Source: Pectobacterium atrosepticum (GTDB lineage: Bacteria; Pseudomonadota; Gammaproteobacteria; Enterobacterales; Enterobacteriaceae). Taken from it: 64,000 nt of DNA. A model generated the notes under the pieces. The model ran no database searches and had not been told where the DNA came from. It saw only the letters and a list, made by a program, of their open reading frames with translations. Within the stretch, counting starts at the first letter, position 1, and each line of letters opens with the position of its first letter. Positions 49,950 through 60,676 of the stretch are shown here, in pieces. The position numbers and the translations under genes were made by a program. Location of the stretch: contig CP036163.1 of the NCBI GenBank assembly GCA_019056595.1, positions 4,030,001 through 4,094,000 on the forward strand, written 5' to 3'.

Positions 49950-51172
49950 TTGGCAGACTCGCTATTTTCTAATTCATCAATAACCTGATTAAACAGCGTG
50001 CGCACTCGCTGTTGGCGACCGTCTTCCATTTCTGTCTCCGTTGCCAGACGACGTTCAAAAACATCATGCACGCTCAATTCGTTTAGCGTTTCTTTGTCCT
50101 GTCGGGTCATCGCCTGCAAACGCTGTTCGCGCGTGCGGCGCAGCAGAAGTACCTCAACGGGCAGGTTCTCGGTCATCGCCTGAACGCGCTTTTGCATGTC
50201 GCTCAGATAATCCTGCGTGCTGAGTTCAATATCCAGCCACACGGGTTTATCGCCCTGATAGTTCTGGAAGGTGGACAGCTGTTGTTCAATATCACTCAGA
50301 CAGCCTTTAATCAGCTGCATCGGCTGGGTCATGGGAATGGGCAGTAGGTCTATTTTCGGTGGCGCATCGGGTATAAAGCTGACCAGACAAACGGATTTCT
50401 CGCTGCCGAGTTCATCAAAACTCAGCGGAATGGGGGAGCCGCTGTAGCGAATGTGTTCACTTTGGGTCACGCGCTGTGCGCGGTGAATATGCCCGAGGGC
50501 GATATAATCCGCAGGGGGAAAAGCCTGAGCAGGGAAAGCGTCGAGCGTACCAATATAGATATCGCGCACGGATTCCGAGGCGGTTGCACCAATCGTCGTC
50601 AGATGACCGGTTGCAATAATCGGTAGCGGTAGGCCAAGCTCATCGCGCTTTTGGCAAGCCAACTGGTAACACTGCTGGTAGTGCACGGTAATGGCTTCCT
50701 GTAGCGCGTGCTGTTTTTCATCACCGGATTGTCCGGCTTTGCTGGTTAGCACATCACGCGGACGTAAAAAAGGAATCGCGCAGAGCAGGGCACCGGGCTG
50801 CTGCTGACGGTTTTCCAGCAGGAGCACCTGTTGTGCCGGATCGTCGCTGGCGCAGGCAATCACGCGTGTGTTCAGGCAGGCCAGCAAGCCACGGGACTCA
50901 TTCAACATCGCGACAGAATCGTGGTTGCCGCCGAGAATGACGAGCTGACAGCCCGTGCGTTGTAGTTCTACCACGAAGCTATAATACATTTCTCGCGCAT
51001 AGCTGGGAGGTGAACCGTTATCAAAAATATCGCCTGCGACTATAATGGCATCGACGTGGTGGTGTTCTACCTGAGCGATAAGCCAGTGCAGAAAAGCCTG
51101 ATGTTCAGCAGCGCGACTTTTGGTATAAAAATATTGCCCTAAATGCCAATCGGCGGTGTGGATAATGCGCAT
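49946..51172 (-). CDS. sbcD: SbcD, nuclease subunit of SbcCD
   Basis: A Mre11-type metallophosphoesterase, 408 aa from ATG 51172 ([15 protein letters not shown]). An in-frame start 16 codons upstream lacks conservation. Metal-binding motifs in order are [40 protein letters not shown] and ALGHIHRAQ. The C-terminal part is the capping and DNA-binding domain. It is translationally coupled to sbcC and divergent from phoB. Confidence 0.95.
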   Translation of the reverse strand: MRIIHTADWHLGQYFYTKSRAAEHQAFLHWLIAQVEHHHVDAIIVAGDIFDNGSPPSYAREMYYSFVVELQRTGCQLVILGGNHDSVAMLNESRGLLACLNTRVIACASDDPAQQVLLLENRQQQPGALLCAIPFLRPRDVLTSKAGQSGDEKQHALQEAITVHYQQCYQLACQKRDELGLPLPIIATGHLTTIGATASESVRDIYIGTLDAFPAQAFPPADYIALGHIHRAQRVTQSEHIRYSGSPIPLSFDELGSEKSVCLVSFIPDAPPKIDLLPIPMTQPMQLIKGCLSDIEQQLSTFQNYQGDKPVWLDIELSTQDYLSDMQKRVQAMTENLPVEVLLLRRTREQRLQAMTRQDKETLNELSVHDVFERRLATETEMEDGRQQRVRTLFNQVIDELENSESAK

Positions 51173-51398
51173 CGTGTTCTCTCGGTATTCATGCCGCGTG
51201 GCGTTGGATGATGTTGTCATTATTCATTATGTGAAATGGTGTGTCGTCGCCATGGTGTTCTGTCATCGTAATGCCATGATTATATATAGCAGGGATGACG
51301 GCTGTCGCGGTGGAATCAAGAGTTTGGAAAGCGGCTCGAAAAATCAGATGTACGCGCTGTAACATCATGCGACGGCGGGCAGTGTGTTTTTCATAAAT

Positions 51399-51416
51399 CT
51401 GTCATAAAACTGACGC
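51399..51416 (+). promoter_or_regulatory. Pho box upstream of phoB
   Basis: CTGTCATAAAACTGACGC matches the 18-bp PhoB consensus CTGTCATAWAWCTGTCAY closely. It lies 52 bases before the phoB start, as expected for autoregulation of phoBR under phosphate starvation. Confidence 0.85.
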
Positions 51417-51467
51417 ATAATGCCTTTCGCCTGCTAACAGCGACGATGATTAACGACAGGATTAACA

Positions 51468-52157
51468 ATGGCAAAACGCATATTAGTCGTGGAAGATGAA
51501 GCACCAATTCGTGAAATGGTCTGCTTTGTACTGGAACAAAATGGTTATCAACCCGTTGAAGCCGAAGATTATGACAGTGCGGTAACGCAACTGTCGGAGC
51601 CGTTCCCAGAACTGGTGTTATTGGACTGGATGCTGCCAGGAGGTTCGGGCCTGCAATTCATCAAGCATATGAAGCGCGAAGCACTTACGCGTGATATTCC
51701 GGTGATGATGCTGACAGCGCGTGGCGAAGAAGAAGACCGCGTACGCGGGCTTGAAGTGGGGGCGGATGATTACATTACCAAACCGTTTTCACCCAAAGAG
51801 CTGGTGGCGCGTATCAAAGCCGTTATGCGCCGTATTTCACCGATGGCGGTGGAAGAAGTGATTGAAATGCGCGGCCTAAGCCTTGACCCTTCCTCTCATC
51901 GCGTGACGACCGAAGAGCACGCGTTGGATATGGGGCCGACGGAATTTAAACTGCTGCATTTCTTTATGACGCATCCTGAACGTGTTTATAGCCGGGAACA
52001 GTTGCTGAATCACGTGTGGGGCACTAACGTTTATGTTGAAGATCGTACTGTCGACGTCCATATTCGTCGCCTGCGTAAAGCGCTGGAAACCAGCGGACAT
52101 GACAAAATGGTGCAAACCGTTCGGGGAACGGGCTACCGTTTTTCAACGCGTTACTGA
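51468..52157 (+). CDS. phoB: Phosphate response regulator PhoB
   Basis: The DNA-binding response regulator of phosphate starvation. 229 aa: receiver domain (about 1-120) with acidic pocket Glu9/Asp10/Glu11, phospho-acceptor Asp53 in LLDWMLPG and Lys105 in [10 protein letters not shown]. An OmpR-type winged-helix domain follows (about 128-229; [37 protein letters not shown]). Length equals E. coli PhoB. A Pho box precedes it, and phoR follows after 27 bases. Confidence 0.97.
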   Translation: MAKRILVVEDEAPIREMVCFVLEQNGYQPVEAEDYDSAVTQLSEPFPELVLLDWMLPGGSGLQFIKHMKREALTRDIPVMMLTARGEEEDRVRGLEVGADDYITKPFSPKELVARIKAVMRRISPMAVEEVIEMRGLSLDPSSHRVTTEEHALDMGPTEFKLLHFFMTHPERVYSREQLLNHVWGTNVYVEDRTVDVHIRRLRKALETSGHDKMVQTVRGTGYRFSTRY

Positions 52158-52184
52158 GGTGGTCGTAACCGGAGAAACACTAAC

Positions 52185-53507
52185 GTGCTAGAACGTTTAT
52201 CCTGGAAAAGGCTGGCATTGGAGCTAGCTTTTTTTTGTTTGCCCGCTTTACTGCTGGGGCTGATTTTTGGCTATCTGCCCTGGTTTCTGCTGGTCGCCGT
52301 TCTAGGCCTGCTCTGCTGGAATTTTTATAACCAGCTCAAACTCTCTTATTGGCTGTGGGTTGACCGCAGTATGACGCCGCCGCCCGGCCGCTGGAGCTGG
52401 GAGCCTCTGTTCTACGGGCTCTATCAGATGCAGTTGCGTAACCGACGCCGACGCCGGGAACTGGCGCTCCTGATCAAACGGTTTCGCAGCGGTGCCGAAT
52501 CCTTGCCGGATGCCGTGGTGATCACCACCGAAGAAGGAACGATCTTCTGGTGTAATCATCTGGCGCAACACCTGCTCAATTTCCGCTGGCCGGAGGATAA
52601 CGGTCAGAATATCCTCAATTTATTGCGCTATCCTGAATTCACTAATTATATGAAAGGACAGGATTTCAGCCGTCCTCTCACGCTGCAATTGAATAATTCC
52701 CACCATGTTGAATTCCGTGTGATGCCCTATTCCGAAGGGCAGCTACTGATGGTGGTGCGTGATATTACGCAAATGCACCAGCTTGAAGGTGCCAGACGTA
52801 ACTTTTTTGCCAATGTAAGCCATGAGCTGAGAACCCCGCTGACGGTGTTGCAGGGCTATCTGGAAATGATGCAGGAAGACACGCTGGATGCGGCGTTACG
52901 CGGAAAAGCGTTGAGTACTATGCAGGAACAGACCCGACGCATGGACGGGCTGGTCAAACAGCTGCTGACCTTGTCCCGCATTGAGGCCGCGACAGCGATC
53001 GATCTGAATGAAAAAGTCGATATTCCACTGATGCTGCGCGTATTGCAGCGTGAAGCGCAGACCCTGAGCCAGGGGCGTCATGAGATCGTCTTTCGTGTGA
53101 ATGAAAACCTCCGCGTGTTTGGTAATGAAGAACAGTTGCGCAGTGCGGTATCCAATCTGGTGTATAACGCGGTCAACCATACGCCAGAGGGAACGCGTAT
53201 CGAAGTCTGTTGGCAGAAGATCCCTCAGGGGGCGCAATTTCAGGTCAGCGATAACGGGCCGGGTATTGCAGCCGAGCATTTGCCGCGTCTGACTGAACGT
53301 TTTTATCGGGTGGATAAAGCGCGTTCGCGACAGACGGGCGGCAGTGGGCTGGGGCTGGCGATTGTTAAGCATGCGCTCAGCCATCATGATTCCCGTCTGG
53401 AGATCATGAGTGAGGATGGTCTGGGATCACGTTTTGTCTTTACGTTGCCGAATCGGTTGATTGTCCCTGCCTCTCTGGCTGAAAATACGGCTAAACCTTC
53501 AGCCTGA
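52185..53507 (+). CDS. phoR: Phosphate sensor histidine kinase PhoR
   Basis: A membrane histidine kinase that phosphorylates PhoB when phosphate is low. The 440-aa protein has two N-terminal membrane helices (about 10-55) with almost no periplasmic loop, a cytoplasmic charged region and a PAS domain (about 95-195). The phospho-acceptor His is in [20 protein letters not shown], followed by N ([10 protein letters not shown]), G1 (DNGPGI) and G2 ([10 protein letters not shown]) boxes. Operon with phoB and the following PstS-like gene (15-bp gap). Confidence 0.96.
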   Translation: MLERLSWKRLALELAFFCLPALLLGLIFGYLPWFLLVAVLGLLCWNFYNQLKLSYWLWVDRSMTPPPGRWSWEPLFYGLYQMQLRNRRRRRELALLIKRFRSGAESLPDAVVITTEEGTIFWCNHLAQHLLNFRWPEDNGQNILNLLRYPEFTNYMKGQDFSRPLTLQLNNSHHVEFRVMPYSEGQLLMVVRDITQMHQLEGARRNFFANVSHELRTPLTVLQGYLEMMQEDTLDAALRGKALSTMQEQTRRMDGLVKQLLTLSRIEAATAIDLNEKVDIPLMLRVLQREAQTLSQGRHEIVFRVNENLRVFGNEEQLRSAVSNLVYNAVNHTPEGTRIEVCWQKIPQGAQFQVSDNGPGIAAEHLPRLTERFYRVDKARSRQTGGSGLGLAIVKHALSHHDSRLEIMSEDGLGSRFVFTLPNRLIVPASLAENTAKPSA

Positions 53508-53522
53508 CGGAAAACGCTATCC

Positions 53523-54461
53523 ATGAAATCCGCCACACGTATCGCAGTCGCTTTTTTACTGCTGCTCAGTACGCTTTGCTCCGCGCAGCCTCGTCAGATG
53601 TTGGCGGGTAACCTCTCAAGCGCGGGGTCGGATACGCTGGCTAACCTGATGGCTTTTTGGGCGGCGGATTTCAGCCAGCATTACCCTAATGTAAATTTAC
53701 AGATTCAGGCCGCCGGGTCGTCCTCCGCGCCAACGTCTCTGGCATCAGGGGCCGCGCAGCTTGGGCCGATGAGTAGGGCGATGAAGGCCAGTGAAATTGA
53801 GGCGTTCGTCCAGCACTACGGTTATCCGCCGCTGGCGGTGCCGGTGGCAATGGATGCGCTGGTTGTGTTGGTTAATCAGGATAACCCCCTGTCGGGGCTG
53901 AATTTGTCACAGCTGGACGCTATCTTTTCGATTACGCAGCGCTGCGGTAACCACCAGCCGATAAAACAGTGGGGCGACCTTGGGCTGCGTGGCAGTTGGG
54001 AAAAACGCTCGCTACTGCGCTATGGGCGAAATTCTGCGTCGGGAACCTATGGGTTCTTTAAGCAAAAAGCGCTATGCCGCGGCGATTTTCTTCCTCAAGT
54101 CAATGAGCTGCCTGGTTCGGCGTCCGTTGTGCAGGCGGTTGCTGCGTCAAGCGATGCGATCGGTTATGCCAGCGTGGGCTTTCGTTCCAGCGGTGTAAAA
54201 ATGCTGCCATTAGCCGCACAAGGCACCGACTACATTTATCCCTCGACTGAAAATATTCGCAGTGGCTTGTATCCCTATACCCGCTATCTCTACATCTATG
54301 TAAACAAAGCACCCGGACAACCGTTGGAAGCACTGACGGCGGCATTTTTGGCGCGCGTGCTGTCCGAAACGGGACAATCGCTGGTGAATCAGGATGGCTA
54401 TTTGCCGCTACCGGAAGAAATACGTCGTCAGGCGCGCCAACAGATTGGCCTGTCGGAATAA
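53523..54461 (+). CDS. PstS-like phosphate-binding protein in the phoBR operon
   Basis: A 312-aa periplasmic protein: signal peptide about 1-21 (MKSATRIAVAFLLLLSTLCS), then a PstS-type fold. Phosphate-loop motifs are AGSDTLANLM (compare AGSTT of PstS), AGSSSAPTSLASGAAQLGPM and RNSASGTYGFFKQKAL. It starts 15 bases after phoR, so it should be induced with phoBR. It may help scavenge phosphate or tune PhoR signalling. E. coli has no gene at this place, and it is not the pst operon pstS because no pstCAB follows. Function inferred only from the family. Confidence 0.85.
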   Translation: MKSATRIAVAFLLLLSTLCSAQPRQMLAGNLSSAGSDTLANLMAFWAADFSQHYPNVNLQIQAAGSSSAPTSLASGAAQLGPMSRAMKASEIEAFVQHYGYPPLAVPVAMDALVVLVNQDNPLSGLNLSQLDAIFSITQRCGNHQPIKQWGDLGLRGSWEKRSLLRYGRNSASGTYGFFKQKALCRGDFLPQVNELPGSASVVQAVAASSDAIGYASVGFRSSGVKMLPLAAQGTDYIYPSTENIRSGLYPYTRYLYIYVNKAPGQPLEALTAAFLARVLSETGQSLVNQDGYLPLPEEIRRQARQQIGLSE

Positions 54462-54577
54462 CACCCCTTCCCATTATGAATTTACGATGTTTTCACGCTA
54501 CATGAATTTTATTCACGTGATGTGAAAATTCTTCCATTGCTCTGAGATTCTCCACGTGACACGATAGTTTTAAATTT

Positions 54578-54593
54578 AGACGTCCAGATGGCT
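54578..54593 (+). promoter_or_regulatory. Tandem MetJ boxes upstream of the MetE-like gene
   Basis: AGACGTCCAGATGGCT consists of two adjacent 8-mers resembling the MetJ consensus AGACGTCT (7 of 8 and 5 of 8). It lies 111 bases before the MetE-like start codon, implying repression by MetJ with S-adenosylmethionine and tying the gene to methionine metabolism. Confidence 0.7.
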
Positions 54594-54703
54594 AAATAAG
54601 ATTAAATGTAACTATCCCTCTGGGCAAATATTTCATATTGAAACTATCTGCCAGTACGCTTCTTTCCTGAAGGTGAGTGCTGGCAACATGTCAGGAGCGA
54701 CAG

Positions 54704-55810
54704 ATGGCGAACACCTTATCCCCTTTCCGTGCCGATATCGTCGGCAGTTTCTTGCGTCCGGCTGCAATTAAGCAGGCACGTCTTCAGCACCAAGCGGGCG
54801 AGATTGATGATGTCGCGCTGCGGAATATTGAAGATCGTGAGATTCTGCGGGTGGTAGAAAAGCAGCGTGAAGCTGGCTTGCAGGTTGTGACGGACGGTGA
54901 GTTGCGCCGTTCTTGGTGGCACTTCGACTTCTTTGCCGATTTGCACGGCGTAGAGCGCTATGAAGCCGATCACGGTATTCAATTCAACGGTATTCAGACC
55001 AAATCCCATGCGATTCGTGTCGTGGATAAAGTGAGTTTTAACCCTCAACATCCGATGCTCGATCATTTCCGCTACCTGAACAGCATTTCTGGCGATGCAG
55101 TCGCTAAAATGACGATTCCTAGTCCCAGCGTGATGCATTTCCGCGGCGGCCGAAAAGCGATTGATGCGACGGTTTATCCCGATTTGGCTGATTACTTCGA
55201 CGATCTGGCGCAAACCTGGCGTGATGCGATTCACGCATTTTATGATGCTGGCTGCCGCTTCCTACAACTGGATGACACCGTATGGGCCTACCTGTGCTCT
55301 GACGATCAAAAACGCCAGATCCGTGAACGGGGTGAAGATCCGGAACAGTTGGCACGTACCTATGCCGATGTCCTGAATAAAGCACTGGCTGATAAACCTG
55401 CCGATCTGGTTATCGGTTTACACGTTTGTCGTGGTAATTTCCGTTCGACCTGGATTTCTGAAGGCGGGTATGAGCCTGTTGCAGAAATTCTATTTGGTGA
55501 ATTGAATGTCGATGCATTCTTCCTGGAATACGATACTGAGCGAGCGGGCGGATTTGAGCCACTGCGTTTTGTGAAGCCGGGTCACCAGCAGGTTGTGTTG
55601 GGGCTGATCACTACGAAGAACGGCGAGCTGGAAGAGGCTGAGGTCGTGCAAGCGCGTATCGCGGAAGCGGCAAAGTATGTCGATATCAGCCAGATTTGCC
55701 TGAGTCCGCAGTGTGGCTTTGCTTCAACGGAAGAGGGCAACAGCCTGACGGAAGATCAGCAGTGGAATAAGCTGAAGCTTGTTGTGGATATCGCCAATCG
55801 CGTGTGGTGA
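54704..55810 (+). CDS. MetE C-terminal-domain homologue (YxjG type methyltransferase)
   Basis: A 368-aa protein corresponding to only the catalytic C-terminal half of cobalamin-independent methionine synthase. The start at 54704 follows CAGGAG. Zinc ligands are visible: His and Cys in GLHVCRGN, Glu in FFLEYDTERAG, Cys in CLSPQCGFAS. The barrel start FRADIVGSFLRP and DGELRRSWWHFDF are typical of YxjG/YxjH proteins of Bacillus, which act in methionine formation without the folate-binding N-domain. The methyl donor is unknown. MetJ boxes upstream and a terminator downstream make it an independent unit placed between phoBR and brnQ. Confidence 0.85.
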   Translation: MANTLSPFRADIVGSFLRPAAIKQARLQHQAGEIDDVALRNIEDREILRVVEKQREAGLQVVTDGELRRSWWHFDFFADLHGVERYEADHGIQFNGIQTKSHAIRVVDKVSFNPQHPMLDHFRYLNSISGDAVAKMTIPSPSVMHFRGGRKAIDATVYPDLADYFDDLAQTWRDAIHAFYDAGCRFLQLDDTVWAYLCSDDQKRQIRERGEDPEQLARTYADVLNKALADKPADLVIGLHVCRGNFRSTWISEGGYEPVAEILFGELNVDAFFLEYDTERAGGFEPLRFVKPGHQQVVLGLITTKNGELEEAEVVQARIAEAAKYVDISQICLSPQCGFASTEEGNSLTEDQQWNKLKLVVDIANRVW

Positions 55811-55848
55811 TACCGATGAGGTAACCTTATCCCATAATGGATACACAG

Positions 55849-55877
55849 AGGCTGGATCATACGATCCGGCCTTTTTT
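55849..55877 (+). terminator. Rho-independent terminator after the MetE-like gene
   Basis: The stem AGGCTGGATC / GATCCGGCCT (one G-T pair) with a four-base loop and TTTTTT lies about 40 bases after the stop codon. The next 410 bp to brnQ are AT-rich and hold the brnQ promoter; nothing else is recognised there. Confidence 0.88.
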
Positions 55878-56287
55878 GTGGCCGTTATCCTGCTTTCCAT
55901 CGGCGATGTTTTTGTGAAATATGTTTTTTTTATGATCGGACGACGCATTTTATGCCGTTTTTTGTCAGTTTTATTGCAATGGAATATCGATAAATGCGCA
56001 AATCATGTGTTATGCAATTCAGTATAAACCAATTTATATTCTTATTTTTTAGTATAAATAGGCTAGATACTCTGGTTTTTTGATCTCCACTTGTCTTTTT
56101 ACGCTACAAACGGTTTACTTAGCACCCAATATGGCTGTGCAAAAAATAACTCCTCTATGCTCACCATCTTTCGCGTCGTCAGAGTGTTATCTCCATGCTT
56201 CGGGTATCTGCTTGTGCATGGCTTCTGGCGGTGATAAACGACACGATTTTCTTTTTATCGATTTGATACAGGCAACACGACATCACT

Positions 56288-57607
56288 ATGAGCCATCGTT
56301 TAACTTCCAGAGATATTGTGGCATTAGGTTTTATGACCTTTGCTTTATTCGTGGGGGCAGGAAATATTATTTTCCCGCCTATGGTGGGATTGCAGGCAGG
56401 AGAGCACGTTTGGACTGCGGCAATCGGCTTCCTGTTGACAGCGGTTGGCCTACCTGTGCTGACCGTCATCGCCCTCGCTCGGGTTGGCGGTGGTGTCGAT
56501 GCGCTAAGCTCACCGATTGGTAAAAAGGCCGGAGTAGTGTTGGCGACCGTGTGCTATCTGGCTGTTGGACCGCTGTTCGCGACGCCGCGCACGGCAACCG
56601 TCTCGTTTGAAGTCGGTCTGGCTCCTTTGGTCGGCAACGGGGCGGCTCCACTTCTGATTTACAGCCTGATCTATTTTGCTATCGTCATCGGGATTTCTCT
56701 ATATCCGGGAAAACTGCTGGATACGGTTGGTCATGTGCTGGCGCCGTTGAAGATCATCGCTTTGGCGGTATTGGGTATTGCCGCAGTGCTGTGGCCTGCG
56801 GGCACGCCGATTCCTGCAACAGAAGCGTATGAGCATCTGCCGTTCTCCAATGGCTTCGTTAACGGCTATCTGACGATGGATACGCTGGGCGCGATGGTCT
56901 TTGGTATCGTGATCGTTAATGCTGCACGTTCACGTGGGGTGACAAGTTCAGTGCTGCTGACGCGTTACACCGTATGGGCTGGGTTAATTGCAGGCATCGG
57001 CCTGACGCTGGTCTATTTGAGCTTGTTCCAGCTTGGTTCTGTCAGTGGAGAACTGGCGCCGCAGGCACTGAACGGGGCAGAGATTCTCCATGCTTATGTG
57101 CAACACTCGTTCGGTAACATGGGAAGCAGCTTCCTGGCGTTGTTAATTTTTATCGCGTGTCTGGTGACGGCGGTGGGGTTAACCTGTGCGTGTGCTGAAT
57201 TCTTTGCACAATATCTGCCGCTGTCCTATCGCACGCTGGTATTTGTACTGGGAATGTTCTCAATGGTGGTGTCCAACCTTGGCTTGAGCCACCTGATTCA
57301 ACTTTCTATTCCGGTACTGACGGCGATTTATCCACCGTGTATCATTCTGGTTTTACTCAGTTTTACGCTACGTTGGTGGAATAGCGCTTCACGTATTGTG
57401 GCCCCCGTCATGCTAGTCAGTCTGTTATTTGGCATGATTGATGGTATAAAATCGTCGGCTTTCAAATCGCTGTTACCAGAGTGGAGCCTCAATCTGCCGC
57501 TGAGTGAGCAAGGGTTGGCTTGGCTGCCACCGTCACTGCTGATTTTACTGGTAGCAGTGATTTATGACAGACTGTGTGGTCGTCAGGAAGTTACGGTACA
57601 TCAATAA
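56288..57607 (+). CDS. brnQ: Branched-chain amino acid carrier BrnQ
   Basis: A cation-coupled importer of leucine, isoleucine and valine with about 12 membrane helices in 439 aa. Family motifs are [20 protein letters not shown] near the N-terminus, [19 protein letters not shown] and [20 protein letters not shown]. The length equals E. coli BrnQ. In E. coli brnQ directly follows phoR; here two genes are inserted in between. A terminator separates it from proY. Confidence 0.96.
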   Translation: MSHRLTSRDIVALGFMTFALFVGAGNIIFPPMVGLQAGEHVWTAAIGFLLTAVGLPVLTVIALARVGGGVDALSSPIGKKAGVVLATVCYLAVGPLFATPRTATVSFEVGLAPLVGNGAAPLLIYSLIYFAIVIGISLYPGKLLDTVGHVLAPLKIIALAVLGIAAVLWPAGTPIPATEAYEHLPFSNGFVNGYLTMDTLGAMVFGIVIVNAARSRGVTSSVLLTRYTVWAGLIAGIGLTLVYLSLFQLGSVSGELAPQALNGAEILHAYVQHSFGNMGSSFLALLIFIACLVTAVGLTCACAEFFAQYLPLSYRTLVFVLGMFSMVVSNLGLSHLIQLSIPVLTAIYPPCIILVLLSFTLRWWNSASRIVAPVMLVSLLFGMIDGIKSSAFKSLLPEWSLNLPLSEQGLAWLPPSLLILLVAVIYDRLCGRQEVTVHQ

Positions 57608-57678
57608 TATCGTTCACACCTGATAGCGCTGGGATGGTAGGGATATCCTACTGTTCCAGCACAGCGTTGGGTTTCTGC

Positions 57679-57706
57679 ACCACAGGTATTTGCCTGTGGT
57701 TTTTCT
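57679..57706 (+). terminator. Rho-independent terminator between brnQ and proY
   Basis: A perfect 8-bp stem ACCACAGG / CCTGTGGT with a six-base loop followed by TTTTCTTTTT. It separates the brnQ and proY transcripts at least partly; any independent proY promoter must overlap this region. Confidence 0.85.
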
Positions 57707-57746
57707 TTTTGTAATGTTTTTCTTTATAAGACAGGGTTGCTTATCA

Positions 57747-59123
57747 ATGGAACAACCATCCTCCAAGCTCAAGCGTGGGTTAAGCACGCGGCACATCCGC
57801 TTTATCGCCCTTGGTTCAGCGATCGGAACGGGTCTGTTTTATGGTTCCGCTAGCGCGATCCAAATGGCTGGCCCCAGTGTGTTACTGGCTTATCTGATCG
57901 GTGGGATTGTTGCGTATATCATCATGCGCGCACTGGGCGAAATGTCGGTGCATAACCCGCAATCCAGCTCGTTTTCCCGCTATGCTCAGGATTATCTCGG
58001 GCCGTTGGCGGGGTATGTCACTGGCTGGACCTACTGCTTTGAAATGCTGATTGTCGCCATTGCCGATGTGACCGCGTTTGGCATCTACATGGGTGTCTGG
58101 TTCCCTGCTGTGCCGCACTGGGTGTGGGTCTTGAGCGTGGTGCTCATCATTGGTGCCATCAACCTGATGAATGTGAAAGCTTTTGGTGAACTGGAGTTTT
58201 GGCTCTCTTTCTTCAAAGTGGCCACCATTATCATCATGATCGCTGCCGGGATCGGCATCATTGTCTGGGGAATTGGTAACGGTGGCGAACCCACTGGCAT
58301 CCATAATCTATGGAGCAATGGTGGGTTCTTCAGTAACGGTGTGATGGGAACGATTCTATCGCTGCAACTGGTGATGTTTGCGTATGGCGGCGTGGAGATC
58401 ATCGGGATCACCGCCGGTGAAGCCAAAGACCCGCATAAATCCATTCCTCGTGCGATTAACTCCGTACCGTGGCGTATTCTGGTGTTCTATGTCGGTACGC
58501 TATTCGTCATTATGTCGATTTATCCGTGGAATCAGGTAGGCACCAACGGGAGCCCGTTCGTACTGACGTTCCAGCATATGGGTATTACAGCGGCGGCAGG
58601 CATTCTGAACTTTGTTGTGATTACCGCTTCGCTGTCGGCAATTAACAGTGATGTCTTCGGCGTCGGCCGTATGCTGCACGGGATGGCGGAACAAGGGCAT
58701 GCACCGAAGGTGTTTAGCCGTGTTTCCAAACGTGGTATCCCGTGGGTAACGGTGGTCGTGATGATGATGGCGCTGCTGGTGGCGGTGTACCTGAACTATA
58801 TTATGCCCGGTAAAGTTTTTCTGGTTATTGCCTCACTGGCCACCTTTGCAACGGTGTGGGTGTGGATCATGATTCTGTTTTCCCAGATTGCCTTCCGCCG
58901 CCGTCTGAGTGCTGATGAAGTGAAGGCGTTGGCGTTCCCGCTACGTGGTGGTATCGCGACCTCGGTGTTCGGTATCGTCTTCCTGTTCTTCATCATCGGT
59001 TTGATTGGCTACTTCCCGGATACCCGCATATCACTGTATGTCGGCATCATCTGGATACTGGTGCTTTTAGTGGGCTATGTCTGGAAGAAGAAGCATCAGA
59101 ACGCGGTGGCTGCACAGAATTAA
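57747..59123 (+). CDS. proY: Amino acid permease ProY
   Basis: An APC-superfamily transporter with about 12 helices and 458 aa from ATG 57747 ([20 protein letters not shown]); a longer frame from 57690 is unsupported. Typical segments are [40 protein letters not shown] and [20 protein letters not shown]. It was named as a cryptic proline carrier, but related proteins carry histidine, so the substrate is open. The phoBR-brnQ-proY order resembles E. coli. Confidence 0.93.
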   Translation: MEQPSSKLKRGLSTRHIRFIALGSAIGTGLFYGSASAIQMAGPSVLLAYLIGGIVAYIIMRALGEMSVHNPQSSSFSRYAQDYLGPLAGYVTGWTYCFEMLIVAIADVTAFGIYMGVWFPAVPHWVWVLSVVLIIGAINLMNVKAFGELEFWLSFFKVATIIIMIAAGIGIIVWGIGNGGEPTGIHNLWSNGGFFSNGVMGTILSLQLVMFAYGGVEIIGITAGEAKDPHKSIPRAINSVPWRILVFYVGTLFVIMSIYPWNQVGTNGSPFVLTFQHMGITAAAGILNFVVITASLSAINSDVFGVGRMLHGMAEQGHAPKVFSRVSKRGIPWVTVVVMMMALLVAVYLNYIMPGKVFLVIASLATFATVWVWIMILFSQIAFRRRLSADEVKALAFPLRGGIATSVFGIVFLFFIIGLIGYFPDTRISLYVGIIWILVLLVGYVWKKKHQNAVAAQN

Positions 59124-59145
59124 GCTAGCTGTTTGCTATTAGACG

Positions 59146-59174
59146 AAGCGCTCAGAACAGAGCGCTTTTTTTTT
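59146..59174 (+). terminator. Rho-independent terminator of proY
   Basis: The stem AAGCGCT / AGCGCTT with a short loop and a run of nine Ts lies 22 bases after proY, in the gap before the convergent ybdG gene. Confidence 0.88.
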
Positions 59175-59203
59175 AGCCGATTCTAGGCTTTCGGAGCCGT
59201 CAT

Positions 59204-60457
59204 TTACTGCGCCATTATCCGCATATCGTGGCCGGTCGGAGCTTGGTGAATGCGGAGATCGAACTCCGGTAAGATCGCAAAGATATGGTCGAAAATGTCA
59301 GATTGTATGCTTTCGTAATCAACCCAGGCGGTGGTGTTGGTAAACGCGTAAATTTCCAGTGGGACCCCTTCTGACGTCGGTTCAAGTTGTCGCACCATCA
59401 GCGTCATCCCTTTATGAATCCCTGGATGGGTGCGCAGGTAAACCTGAAGGTAGGCGCGGAACGTACCCAAATTCGTCAGACGACGGCCGTTCAGCGGTGA
59501 TGTCAGGTCAGAATCGGATTGCGAATTGTGCTGCTCTAACTCGCTCTTCTTGTTCTGAATATAAGCTGACAGTAGCTTGCTGCGCAGCAATCGCGACTGT
59601 TCGTCTTCCGTCATGAAATGCACACTGGTGGTGTCGATATTGATGCTGCGCTTGATGCGCCGTCCTCCTGATTCCGACATCGAACGCCAGTTCTTGAAAG
59701 AGTCGGACACCAGCGAGTAGGTCGGAATGGTGGTGACAGTATTGTCCCAGTTTTTCACTTTTACCGTCGTCAGCCCGATGTCGATGACGGCACCGTCAGC
59801 GCCGTATTTCGGCATTTCGAGCCAGTCTCCCAGCGTCAGCATATCGTTGGCGGAAAGCTGGATCCCAGCGACTAGCCCCATGATCGGATCTTTGAACACC
59901 AACATCAGCACAGCGGCCATTGCACCTAAACCACTAATCAGAATCAGCGGTGATTTCCCGATGAGCAATGACACCACCATGATGCTAATGACGATAGTGG
60001 CGATCAGTTTCAGGCTCTGGAAGATACCGCGCAGCGGCAACTGTGCCGCGACTTTGGTCCGGGCGGAGACATTGAGCAGCACATCGAGTAGCGAGAAGAG
60101 AGACAGCAGCGCAAAAATCATAATCCACACTTGGGAGCAGATGATGAGCGCTTCACGGGTTTCACTTTGCGCGGGAAGCCACACAAAGACTTGAATATTG
60201 AGGATCACCCCTTGTAGCAAGAAGGCCAGCCGATTAAACAAGTTGTGTTGCGTCAGAGCCTGCTTCCACCCGTGGCCTTCTGTCTTTCCTGGTTTATTGA
60301 GTGAGCGCAGAACCATTCTTTTCAGCACAACCTGATGCAGAATCAGGTGAATGACGGCAGAAATGAGCAATATCAGTCCAAGAACAATCAGTAATGCAAT
60401 GATGCCAGCGTGTTGTATATCTGCTTCTCTCAACCACAGCTCGAGGTTTTGTTGCAT
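59204..60457 (-). CDS. ybdG: MscS-family mechanosensitive channel YbdG
   Basis: An inner-membrane channel of small conductance involved in osmotic adaptation. ATG 60457 after AAGGAG gives 417 aa ([18 protein letters not shown]), close to E. coli YbdG; the frame is open 59 codons further but without support. It has five predicted membrane helices (about 20-210). Then comes the pore/MscS beta domain with [40 protein letters not shown] and [19 protein letters not shown]. The internal charged insert near residue 310 ([16 protein letters not shown]) is typical of this subfamily. Confidence 0.92.
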   Translation of the reverse strand: MQQNLELWLREADIQHAGIIALLIVLGLILLISAVIHLILHQVVLKRMVLRSLNKPGKTEGHGWKQALTQHNLFNRLAFLLQGVILNIQVFVWLPAQSETREALIICSQVWIMIFALLSLFSLLDVLLNVSARTKVAAQLPLRGIFQSLKLIATIVISIMVVSLLIGKSPLILISGLGAMAAVLMLVFKDPIMGLVAGIQLSANDMLTLGDWLEMPKYGADGAVIDIGLTTVKVKNWDNTVTTIPTYSLVSDSFKNWRSMSESGGRRIKRSINIDTTSVHFMTEDEQSRLLRSKLLSAYIQNKKSELEQHNSQSDSDLTSPLNGRRLTNLGTFRAYLQVYLRTHPGIHKGMTLMVRQLEPTSEGVPLEIYAFTNTTAWVDYESIQSDIFDHIFAILPEFDLRIHQAPTGHDMRIMAQ

Positions 60458-60610
60458 GCGTTCTCCTTTTATTCTATCAATCTGTCGTGCATTAACACGA
60501 TGTGATGTTAAGGCTAAGGATTTAGCGCCCCTAGTCAACCTTTTGTATTCTCTGGGATCGCGTAGGGAAGGTGAGTCGTGAGGAAAATGATTAGGGGAAA
60601 ATCGCGGGCA

Positions 60611-60641
60611 AAGAAAAAGCCAGTCGCATAGCAACTGGCTT
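60611..60641 (-). terminator. Rho-independent terminator of the peroxiredoxin gene
   Basis: On the minus strand an 8-bp stem AAGCCAGT / ACTGGCTT is followed by TTTTC. It starts 36 bases after the peroxiredoxin stop codon. Confidence 0.85.
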
Positions 60642-60676
60642 GATTATCACATTACCCCTGTGGGCAAGGATGGGGA

